From NCBI GenBank assembly GCA_025175895.1, contig CM046006.1, forward strand, positions 66,360,288 to 66,424,287: a stretch of DNA of 64,000 nucleotides, in the 5' to 3' direction. The notes below the pieces were generated by a model. That model had not been told where the DNA came from and searched no databases. It worked only from the letters and a program-made list of their open reading frames with translations. Each line of letters opens with the position of its first letter. Positions within the stretch are counted from its first letter, which is position 1. The position numbers and the translations under genes were made by a program. The DNA comes from Wurfbainia villosa. Lineage: Eukaryota > Streptophyta > Magnoliopsida > Zingiberales > Zingiberaceae. Shown here piece after piece: positions 24,329 through 33,541 of the stretch.

Positions 24329-25916
24329 ATCTCCCCCTTTTTGATGATTGACAAAACTACCATCTCAAGTCTACCAATTTTCCCATATTGGCAATTCTCA
24401 TATCCCAATGAGAATTCCAACGAACCCTAATTGGTAACTTGGTAACTTCTCCCCCTTTTTGACATTACATCAAAAAGGTCCTCCCCAAGGGTATGAATGT
24501 CTCATATCCCAATGAGATCTTACAATCTCTCCCTTGGAGGAACACATGCCTACCACCTTTCTAGTGATCCCATATCACTTAAAGAGAGGCAACCCAATTT
24601 TCCTCCCATGAGGAAATACACATCCATCTTCCCATGATGGATACCTCCCCCTAGAGGCTTGCTCCCCCTTGACCATTGCACCAACAATGTCCTTGGAGAG
24701 TCCCTAAGCCAATAGAACATTTACCAAATCAAAATTAAGGCAAAGTTCAACAATGAACTCTCTTCCACATTAAAATTGATACTCACCCTCAACCCAACTC
24801 CTAATCCATATCCAATGGATTTCCACCCTTTCTAATGCTCTCCCAAGTATATCCTAGGGTTAGGAGTGGTTAGGGGACCAAAACATGGCTAAACATGGGC
24901 CTAACTATCAAGTTTACCCGTCATCACTGCGGCTACCGACTCGATACCAATGATCGATTTTGGACATCGATCGATCATTGCCAAGGCAATGATCGATAAT
25001 CGCTAAATGCGCTTTTTCGATTTACATTGGATTTTCGAAATCCATAAGTAAATATACATAAGTTTAAAAATCGTGAAATTTCATATGCATATTACTTATC
25101 CTAAACACTATGGGTGAAAAATGTTGGAAAATTATTTTACCCATTAAATTAGGAGATTGATACAAAGTTCAAAATTTTAGAAAAGCTTCAATAAATAGCC
25201 ATCTTTGTATCATCCCATTCAATGGTGATAGCTATCAAAAGATAGGCTTCACCAAGGTTTTTCAAAATGTTTTCAAAATGTTTTTCAAACCTTTATTTTC
25301 TTTTTCCTAAACATCTCACCAATATCTAGATGTGTAAAACACATTCAAGGCAATTAATCTAGTGAGATGTGGGTTTTTATTCTTTTAAAAACTCATGCAT
25401 ATTTCTAAGGCAATATTATTTGATTCCCATCAAATTATGTCATAGTCTTTAATTTCATTTTAATTTATGCATGATGATGATTATGGCATAATTATGATAT
25501 AGATAAAGGCATATGCCAAAATCATGATGTCATGGCATGTGAATGAAGATTAAGCATACATGACATACAAACATAAATCTAAACATGATCATGACATTTT
25601 TATAATTAAAAATGAAAATGATGTCATGACATGGCAAGGCAAATAAAGCATGGCAAGAAAAATATACTAAGGTATAAAATACCTAAGTGTTAAAATCAAT
25701 TTGCCATTTCTAGGGATTAAATTCATTTTGCCTTAATGCCATTCATTTCCTTAGTGTGCCAAAAACCCAAAATGGCACACAAATACCTCTAAGACCTAAT
25801 TGTGCCAATTTAAATCATTTTAAACTTCTCAAGCATATTGGCACATCCTAATGTGTCAACTCTACTATGGTTAGGTTAACTACCCATCCACTTAGGGTTG
25901 ACACACCCTAACCCAT
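24329..25916 (-). other. 3' spacer of D
   Basis: About 1.6 kb, AT-rich and without a credible reading frame. Minus-strand purine tracts (seen here as CTCCCCCTTTTT and similar) lie near 24329, 24449, 24647 and 24661, the Sirevirus multiple-PPT pattern. No pol remnant is visible. Confidence 0.75.
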
Positions 25917-27497
25917 TTAGCGTGAATCGATCACGCTTTTAGGAACCCAATACCTATTGGAGCTCCTTGGGTTAATAAGGTATTCCCTAGGGATAACTTC
26001 CCTAGATACCTTTCTAATGACCCTTTTTGGTTTTAAAACCATAGTCTTTTGGGTCTTACTTGGGTCAACTCTAGAGGTGACTCCTCCATTGACCTTCTTA
26101 GTGGCCTTCTTGGTTTTTCTTAAGTCCTTTGCCACTAAACACACACCATGGCTAGACTTAGGGATGACTTCCCCATTAGCCTTGGTTTTTCTAGACCTAG
26201 GTGTTGTTTCATAATTAAATGGAACATTATGATAGGACATAGGTTTGTGACCCAAACCCTTCTTGCCCTTAAATATTTCTTGCTTCCTAGGTCTTGACTT
26301 TTGGGAATTTGACCCCTTAACCGAATTTGATATTATTGCTAGGGTCTTCTCCAATTTTTCTAGCCTTGACCTCAAGGCTTGGTTCTCCACCTCTAATTTC
26401 CTCAATTTTGAATTTTCATTTGGTTTAGGGGAAATGTTCTTCTTCTTAGGCATATGCCTAGATTTCTTGGAATTAACACCCAAGTTTTCTTCAATTCTCC
26501 TAATTGACTCCCTAGGTAAAATAGATCTAGTGTTTTGAGTCCTAGGTTTGTCCTTAGTAATATGAACATGCTTGGCACCTAGACAATACACCTTATTATT
26601 TCTCTTAGCATGCTTTTCATTTATAATAGCAAGTGAACTAAAATAGTTTTTAGCATGCTTTTTAACTTTAGGAATTAAAGGTGCATTAAGTAAATTTACC
26701 TTAGGGTTAGCTTTAGGAGCTCCCCCTACATGAATTTCACCTTCTTGCCCTTTCTTCCTCCCCCTAGGGCATTTGCTTCGGTAGTGTCCCTTTTGATTGC
26801 ATTTGAAGCACACAATGTGCTCTTTGCTCTTGATTTTGGGAACACCGGCATCGTTTGACTTTGGGTTGACTTTTGGTCTTGATGCCTTTTCCTTAGCCAA
26901 TTTAGGGAATTTGCTCTTGTAATGCCCTTTCTCCCTACACTCAAAGCATATTATGTGTTTTTTATTTAAAATAATAACACTTGAGTTACCTAGGGAGGTG
27001 GTGGAGGCCTCTTCATGATCTTCACTTCTCCCGGATGTGGATGCTTCTTGTTCTTGCTCCGGGATGGAAGATTGCCTTTCCTCCCCCTCAATGCTAGAGG
27101 TGGAGGTCTCCACCAAATCATCAACATCTTCAAATGTTGTGGGTGCTTCTTCTTCGGCATTCTCCTCTACTTGTGCCGATTGGGAATTTTCTTGGAATTT
27201 CATCATTTTCTCCCATAATTCCTTAGCATCCCTATAGTCACCCAATCTAGACCAAATAGTGTTAGGTAATAAATCACTAAGTAATTTTATTACCTCAAGA
27301 TTTGTCTTGAAGTCCTTAATTTGGTCTTGGGTCCACCTTGACTTCTCAATTTGCTTGTTGTTTTTATCCCTAGGCATCTCAAAACCATTTTCTACAATAA
27401 TCATATAATCAAAATTGGTTTCGAGATATACCTCCATCCGTTTCCTCCACCAAGAAAAATCTCCATCGAATTTCGGTGGATGGATAAAGCCGGCCAT
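25917..27497 (-). CDS. gag: Gag of element D
   Basis: The start is the ATG of MAGFIHPPKF, which aligns with MVGSNIHPPKF of F; an upstream in-frame ATG lies in the PBS region and is unlikely. The 526-aa product has a Sirevirus Gag N-terminus (residues 1-100, ending AKELWEKMM). It then lacks about 110 residues present in F and H and passes into an acidic Ser/Glu linker. Two knuckles follow: residues 184-197 (C, C, H, then Phe instead of Cys) and 230-243 (intact CCHC). A Lys-rich region and a coiled coil (LEVENQALRSRLEKLEKT) precede the end WVPKSVIDSR. The frame has no stops despite the lost capsid half. It probably binds RNA; whether it forms particles alone is doubtful. Confidence 0.85.
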   Translation of the reverse strand: MAGFIHPPKFDGDFSWWRKRMEVYLETNFDYMIIVENGFEMPRDKNNKQIEKSRWTQDQIKDFKTNLEVIKLLSDLLPNTIWSRLGDYRDAKELWEKMMKFQENSQSAQVEENAEEEAPTTFEDVDDLVETSTSSIEGEERQSSIPEQEQEASTSGRSEDHEEASTTSLGNSSVIILNKKHIICFECREKGHYKSKFPKLAKEKASRPKVNPKSNDAGVPKIKSKEHIVCFKCNQKGHYRSKCPRGRKKGQEGEIHVGGAPKANPKVNLLNAPLIPKVKKHAKNYFSSLAIINEKHAKRNNKVYCLGAKHVHITKDKPRTQNTRSILPRESIRRIEENLGVNSKKSRHMPKKKNISPKPNENSKLRKLEVENQALRSRLEKLEKTLAIISNSVKGSNSQKSRPRKQEIFKGKKGLGHKPMSYHNVPFNYETTPRSRKTKANGEVIPKSSHGVCLVAKDLRKTKKATKKVNGGVTSRVDPSKTQKTMVLKPKRVIRKVSREVIPREYLINPRSSNRYWVPKSVIDSR

Positions 27498-27538
27498 TTG
27501 TAGTGCTCTCGCGGCGGTTAGTCCTTGAAGAGCAACCT

Positions 27539-27551
27539 GGCTCTGATACCA
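27539..27551 (-). other. PBS of D (tRNA-iMet, minus strand)
   Basis: The minus strand reads TGGTATCAGAGCC two bases from the 5' LTR boundary at 27554. Confidence 0.93.
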
Positions 27552-27553
27552 CA

Positions 27554-29050
27554 TGTTGGGGATCGATTGGCCGGCTAGAGGGGGGTGAATAGCCCTCGTT
27601 CGTTGGATGTCGTAATTCGTTCGTTCTCGTTGCGTGCTCGTCTACAATTCTTGTTAGCGCAGCGGAATAACAATAATAATACTAACAAGAAACACAAATA
27701 CACACAAGCACATGCAATACACAAAGATATACGTGGTTCGGAACCGAATGGTTCCTACTCCACGGGCGAGCTCCTCGAGCTCTAGTTATGCGCACGACAC
27801 TAACTATAACACTCCTTTTCGACTACACGTCGGAGGTGGAGAAACCTCTCACAAGCAATTACACTAAGTAATGAAATACAAGCAATACAAAGACAAATAC
27901 GAAATACACGTAAAGAACACTTTACAACGCTTGCTTTGAACCCTTGCTTGTTGCTTGCTTTAGATGGCTCTTGAAGGTCTGGAATGCAGCAGCAATTCCC
28001 CTCCAATAGCTTCACAAAAGTCTTGGCGAAATCCTCCAACTCGTGCTCCTTTTATAACCTGCATCAAGCTGTTTTCGCGCCCATCAGTCGACTGATCGTG
28101 ACCATCAGTCGACTGGTATCGTAGCCGTTGTCTCACAACGGCCGGATCCACGTTGGTTAAGTTCCAACGGATCACACATCAGTCGACTGATGGCACCCAT
28201 CAGTCGACTGATCATCCATCAGTCGAGTGCCCAGTCGAGTCGACTCCATTCTGTGCGTGTAGCGGTCATCACGATCGGCTGGTCCCTTGGCAATGATCGA
28301 TGTTCCCAACGATCGACCCATGGCGGTCGATCGATCCAACCAATCTTGGTTCGCCGAACACCGGTCGAACCTAATGAGCGCCGACCGCACCTATCGCACC
28401 TATACCGATCGATGTCGGCTAAAACCTCAATCATAACGATGTTTGAGCCTCCGACACTCAGTCTTAGCCACTTGGCCAAGTCCACCTTATCCCTCATGGA
28501 GTTCCCCACCGAAGCTCTCTTCCCTCGGCCTACGTCCCTCGGATGCGCTAAGCACACGGCTTCGCAACGCCATCCTTCGTGTCTCATGCCCTAGAAGTAT
28601 GCTTCCCTTTGGACTCACTCCATTCGCTCCCCGTCCGGCGGTCCCTCGGATGCACCAAGCGCACGGCTTCGCAATGCCATCCTTCACCGACTCAAGGACC
28701 CCGAGCCTAGTGAACTTACCAAGTCCTCAAGACTTCCCATATGCACCAAGCGCACGACTTCGCAATGCATCTCTCACCAAGCACCAAGCGCACGGCTTCG
28801 TAATGCTTTGGATTTCCCATGCCAAGCACCAAGCGCACGGCTTCGCAATGCTTTGGACTTTCCATGCCAACCCCATGTTGGACTTTCCCACACCAAGCTC
28901 CATGCTTGGATTTTACATGCCAACTCCATGTTGGACTTTCCCATGACAATCCCATGTCATGAGTTTTGTATATCATCAAAATACTATCAGGGTACTGCTC
29001 GAGTCAAACTCGAGTCAACCTGGAACGATTGCACCAATAATCTCCCAACA
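27554..29050 (-). repeat. 5' LTR of D (right copy)
   Basis: 1497 bp, nearly identical to 22858-24328 apart from the palindrome block at about 28080-28420. The minus-strand TATAAAAGG lies near 28052, and the CACCCCCCTCTAGCC box is next to its 3' end (27577-27594, reverse). Confidence 0.93.
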
Positions 29051-29517
29051 ATATATACATGTTTTTCTATTACCTACTGAGTTTTACTCACCACCCCCCA
29101 CGGACCCTGGGTTTTCTGTCGCCCAGGTAACAGGTAGAAGACTTCGTGACAGCTTGGAGCACCGTTGGCTGACATCTCATCTCACCTCCGAGGCTCCTGT
29201 GTGTATTTGGGCTTTCCGTCCATTGTGTATTGTATTTTGGAGTTTTCGTGATGTACATGTATATTCGGATTTTTATCGAAGTTTTGTATTGTTGTGATGT
29301 GTTAGTCATACCGGTATGCATGTGTAGGATTGTATTGTTGTATCGTTACCGCTGTGTGTAGTTGTTTTGATATATATATACTGTTGTGGTTTGGTATATT
29401 TTTATATATTGTTGTCATTGTGGGCCTACGGGCCTTGTATTAACCCAAAATGTAGCCACGTACAGGGGAGATGTCGTCCGTTTGATTTTCAGCTCGGCAT
29501 GCTCTCGGGGCGTGACA

Positions 29518-30564
29518 ACGCCAGCCCTGTTCCAGCCACCGACAGTCCACTTCCTCCTTCATCCGGCAGCTCCATTTCCACCACTACAACAACCATTTTC
29601 TTCAGACAAATAGGAATTCCAACTTTCGGACAGGCCATTTGTAGATATTGATGTCTTATCTATTTGTTTCTTCGTTTAGTTTGTTGAATGTTTGTAATAG
29701 ATTCAATCTTCCATGTTTAGATTGCACGTATTCGATTTACTTTGTTTCATGCTTTGTTGGTGTTCGATAAAATGCTTCTTAGAGTAATTAGGTTGTAGTT
29801 GGTTAGTTTAGATTTAGTTTCATGCTTTACTTTAATTGCTCTCTTTTAATCATGTCCATGCATTAAATTTCGTTGATGCATTGCTTATTTCATTTGGTTG
29901 TTAGTTAAATCTCTTCTTCCCTTGAGCCCTAGAGCTGTCTTCACCTTCCTTCCATCCATTTTCCTCCACGGATTCGAGGAGGAACCGGTTCATTGAGAGA
30001 TTTCAGCGACGTCCTCCATCTCCATAGCTCACCCACCTTCTCCTTCGGATTTGAGGAGGAGTTTCGTCCCGACGACACTTCTTTGAGCTCAACTGGATCC
30101 GTGAGAGTTCGGAGCATCCATCAAACTACTGGATTCAGGAGTTTGCACCATCCCACATCCACTACCATTTGCAGATTCTCGATCGAGCTTCGTTGGACTT
30201 AGCCAGAGGAACTTGTTCATTCATCGGGCCTATCTTGGGTTGATTAGATTATTTCCTCTTCCAGTTTTTATTGTTTTAATTCTTGCATTGTTTGATTTAG
30301 TTGTTGCATGTTAGTTTAGAATTTTAATTACCTTGCAACTGTAGGTTAGAGCTCAAATTCCAAACCCCCATCTTCAATAGAAAACCCAAAGCAATAATTA
30401 GAAATCCTAAGTTTATTATTCTATCGATTACACTCGTTGGGAAACGATCTGGGCCATCCACTATGCTATATTAGTGTAGTTAGGGGGTTCGGTAATTAAT
30501 TTGAAACGATACCATGACAAATACCTATTATCAAATTTTATGCTGCGTGTTTCGGGGATCGCAC
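29518..30564 (+). repeat. Athila/TAT-like LTR fragment (a), right end with degraded PBS
   Basis: It shares sequence with 38986-40195, 40444-41642 and, reversed, 48712-50582. The landmark is a block near 30433-30500 (GGGAAACGATC, then TTAGTGTAGTTAGGGGGTTCGG) found close to the end of every copy. After ATCAAATTTT it has a poor match to the TGGCGCCGTTGCCGGGGA primer site. G1 cuts its left part and H its right side. Confidence 0.75.
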
Positions 30565-31882
30565 TGTTGGTGCAACAATGCTCCAAGCATTTATATGTTT
30601 TGATGTTTGGCTAATCATCTAAGTTAGGAAATATCTTGTGATCTAATTACGAATGTGTTTAAGTGACAGGGAAATCCAAGGATGAAGACTTGGTAAAAGG
30701 AAGTCCAAGTATGATCTTGGCAAAGGAAGTCCAAGGGATGGACTTGGCGGCATAAGACCAAGCTTGTAGTCTTGGCAGCATAAAGTCCAAAGTGAACCTT
30801 GGCAAAGGAAGTCCAAGTATGATCTTGGCAGAGGAAGTCCAAGGGATGGACTTGGTAGCATAAGACCAAGCTTGTAGTCTTGGCAGCATAAAGTCTAAGT
30901 GAACCTTGGCAAAGGAAGTCCAAAGTAAAGTCTTGGCAGCATAAGTCCAAGCTTGTAGTCTTGGCGGCGTAAAGTCCAAGCATTTGGCAACCCAAGACAT
31001 GACGAAACCGAAGGAAGCTCTTGGAAGCAAAGCGCAAAGGATGAACAAGTCGTGGGATCCTGAAGGCGCAAGGCTTATTGAGGAGCTAGAAGGTTGAGTC
31101 TAGGTCGAGGGTATAAAATCAAGTATGAATTACTCATACTTGATGAGTATCACCGATCGATACGATGTATCGATCGATCGTCGGACGCTCGACCGAGTCG
31201 AATGAAACTCGACCATCGATCGCCGATCGCCTGATCGGATCGATCCGATCAAAATGGCATTAGTCGATCGATCAAGGGAAATATCGCCACGAATGTAGTC
31301 TCACTGATCGCCCTTGATCACTCGATCGATCACCCCATCGCCGATCGATGGAGGATCACCGGTCGATCACCCGCCGTTGGAAATTGTGACTACGAATCTC
31401 CACGGAGATCACGATTCGTGGCCGTTGGGCCAGCGATCGATGGCATGCATCACCGACCGATCGACGCCTAACGGAAAAAACAGCCTCTTCTATGTGGCCA
31501 TAGGAGCTTGGGTGAAGCTAGTGCTCTTGCTCCTAACTATACTCTCGTGCTCACCAAGCCTTCCAAGTGTTTTTAGTGATTTAAATCCTCCTCTTCTCTT
31601 GTTCTTGATCATCCATCATTGTAAAGAAGAGGAGAGCTTTGTAAGAAAGGTTTCTCCACCTTGGTTCATCCAAAGGAGGTTCTAGTGAAGGTTGATTAGG
31701 GCTAATCCACCTTACGGATTGCCGTGGAGTAGGAGCGTCATCTCCGAACCACGTTACATCGGGTGTTAGTTTTGTTTCTTGTTTTTGTTTGTGCTTATAT
31801 TTGTATTGCTTCCGCTAACATTTTTTGTAGAAAGAAAGAAAGGCTAATCACCCCCCCTCTAGCCATTCCAAGGGTCCTAACA
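30565..31882 (+). repeat. 5' LTR of H, lacking the TATA box
   Basis: 1318 bp. A CCAAG/CTTGG array lies at about 30672-30992 and GATCGATC-rich sequence at about 31150-31400. Near 31490 it reads CTTCTATGTGGCC where the 3' LTR reads CTTCTATAAAAAGGGGCC, so the TATA box and the right arm of its inverted repeat are deleted. Confidence 0.93.
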
Positions 31883-31884
31883 AG

Positions 31885-31897
31885 TGGTATAAGAGCC
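31885..31897 (+). other. PBS of H with one mismatch
   Basis: TGGTATAAGAGCC: one C-to-A difference from the iMet-complementary TGGTATCAGAGCC seen in A, D, F and G. It is probably a change acquired after insertion. Confidence 0.88.
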
Positions 31898-31936
31898 CGG
31901 ATAGCTTGGAAGATCTCACCATCAACCAAGACATCA

Positions 31937-33541
31937 ATGGCTCTTCAAGAGGGATATAGCATCGCCAAGCCACCGCTATTCGATGGGAGTCACTTTGCGT
32001 ATTGGAAAGGTAGGATGAAGTACTATCTTATGAGTAATATTGAAATTTGGCATAGTGTTGTAGATGGCTTCGAGGAACCGGTGGATGAACATGGACATCC
32101 TATTCCAAGCAAGGATTGGACAAGAGAAATAAACAAGAAATTTGAATCAAATGCAAAGGCCGTCCTCACAATCCAATGCGGCGTCACAATGGAGCAACTC
32201 AACAAGGTGGGGCCTTTTGAATCCGCCAAAGAGCTATGGGAAAAGCTCATTGAGCTAAATGAAGGTTCCAAGGAATCAAAGAGGGCTAAGAAGGACCTAT
32301 TAATTGGACAACTTCAAGCCTTCCAAATGAAGATGCATGAAACTGTAAGTCAAATGCATGGAAGGTTTAAGGAAATTGTAAACGGACTCCATATCATAGG
32401 TGAGCGAGTTGATAATCGGGATTTGGTAAGGTATATTTTACAAGCATTTCCTAGAAATTCTTTATGGACTTCAATAGTTGATGCCATTAAGGTAACTAGG
32501 GATTTATCTCAAATTAAAATTGATGAATTATTTTGTGAGTTTGAATTACATGAGCAAACTAACATGTCCTCTAAGGAAAAGGGTTTAGCTCTATTTGTTG
32601 AAAAGAAGGACAAGAAAGAAAAGAAGAAGAAGGAAAGAAAAGAAGCATCATCATCATCCGAGTCGGAGGATGAGTCAAGTAGCGATGGGGACTCATCTAG
32701 TGAAATGGCAAATTTCGTCAAGAAGCTTTATAGAAAGTCAAGAGAGTTCAAGAATAGAGAAGCAAGGAAGGGGTCTCATTCCTCAAAAGGTAAATTTAAT
32801 GGTAATTCAAGTTTTAGTAATAATGTGATTTGCCATGCTTGCAATAAGAAGGGGCATATAAAGCCGAATTGCCCGGAGCTAAAGAAGAAGGAGGAAAAGG
32901 AAAAGAAAAAGAAGGACAAGAAGGAAAAGAAGAAGAAGACATGGGACACACCAAGTGTTGAAGACTCTTCATCCGATGATGAGCTTTGCCACATCACACG
33001 CCATGTGGCACTCATGGCATTAGAAGATGATTCCGGCACATCAAGTCAAGAAGACTCTTCAAGTGACGAATCGTCATCTAGTGACGATGAGGTAATGAAT
33101 TCTCCCAAGGTTATGCTTCTCTATAAATCAATTGCTTATCTTAAAGAAGCTCTAGATAAGTCAAAATCTAAGGTTAAGAGCATGAAGGTAGAACTAAAGG
33201 CCATTAGGAATGAAAAGCCTTCACATATTGACTCTTGCATGCTTAGGGAAGAAAATGACAAACTTAAGGATGAGGTTAGTGACTTGAAAGCATGTCTAGA
33301 AAAATTTTCAAATGGCTCAAAGTGTCTTGATATGATTCTTAGTAGACAAAGAGCGGTTTATAACAAGGTCGGGTTAGGATATAAGCCAAAAGAAAAAGAA
33401 GTTGCTTATATTTCATTAATTAATAGGAAAGCAACCATTAAGGGTAAGGTTAAGAAAGCTTGGGTACCTAAGAAATTTTTACTTAATGTTACCGGTCCAA
33501 ATGTTTGGGTACCAAAAGCTTGTGTTTTTCATGTGATTTAG
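31937..33541 (+). CDS. gag: Gag of Sirevirus H
   Basis: The 534-aa frame starts at MALQEGYS. An upstream ATG at 31763 lies in the LTR and is rejected. The order is a UBN2/DUF4219-type Gag region (about residues 10-210), a Lys-rich segment, acidic Ser stretches, a CCHC knuckle (C299, C302, H307, C312), a long Lys run, a second Ser/Asp stretch, and a coiled-coil C-terminus ending VFHVI. The stop TAG (33539-33541) sits exactly where A has it, and pol continues in frame. It would form the particle that holds element RNA, RT and integrase. No inactivating change is seen, so Gag could still be made if the element were transcribed. Confidence 0.93.
   Translation: MALQEGYSIAKPPLFDGSHFAYWKGRMKYYLMSNIEIWHSVVDGFEEPVDEHGHPIPSKDWTREINKKFESNAKAVLTIQCGVTMEQLNKVGPFESAKELWEKLIELNEGSKESKRAKKDLLIGQLQAFQMKMHETVSQMHGRFKEIVNGLHIIGERVDNRDLVRYILQAFPRNSLWTSIVDAIKVTRDLSQIKIDELFCEFELHEQTNMSSKEKGLALFVEKKDKKEKKKKERKEASSSSESEDESSSDGDSSSEMANFVKKLYRKSREFKNREARKGSHSSKGKFNGNSSFSNNVICHACNKKGHIKPNCPELKKKEEKEKKKKDKKEKKKKTWDTPSVEDSSSDDELCHITRHVALMALEDDSGTSSQEDSSSDESSSSDDEVMNSPKVMLLYKSIAYLKEALDKSKSKVKSMKVELKAIRNEKPSHIDSCMLREENDKLKDEVSDLKACLEKFSNGSKCLDMILSRQRAVYNKVGLGYKPKEKEVAYISLINRKATIKGKVKKAWVPKKFLLNVTGPNVWVPKACVFHVI

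Larger units (their letters stand above)
22858..29050 (-). mobile_element. Sirevirus-type element D, gag only, reverse
   Basis: 6.2 kb with LTRs at 22858-24328 (3') and 27554-29050 (5'), flanked by a perfect ATATA duplication (22853-22857 and 29051-29055) in the 3' LTR of G1. PBS, gag and purine tracts all lie on the minus strand. The 3.2-kb interior holds one gag and no protease, integrase, RT or RNase H, so it is a non-autonomous gag-only (TR-GAG) type that depends on enzymes made elsewhere. Confidence 0.93.
8084..29517 (+). repeat. 3' LTR of G1, interrupted by two insertions
   Basis: The LTR lies in three pieces that together match the 5' LTR: 8084-8618, 20018-22857 and 29051-29517. They sum to about 3.83 kb after target duplications are removed. 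The first gap (8619-20017) is a reverse solo LTR loaded with Sirevirus A. The second (22858-29050) is the reverse element D. The LTR ends GTGACA at 29517; Athila-like LTR sequence follows, so G1 itself sits inside an older repeat. Confidence 0.9.

Noticed and set aside
31314..31685. 123-aa plus frame in the 5' LTR of H
   Set aside because: It lies across the hypervariable palindrome block and is not kept in the 3' LTR.
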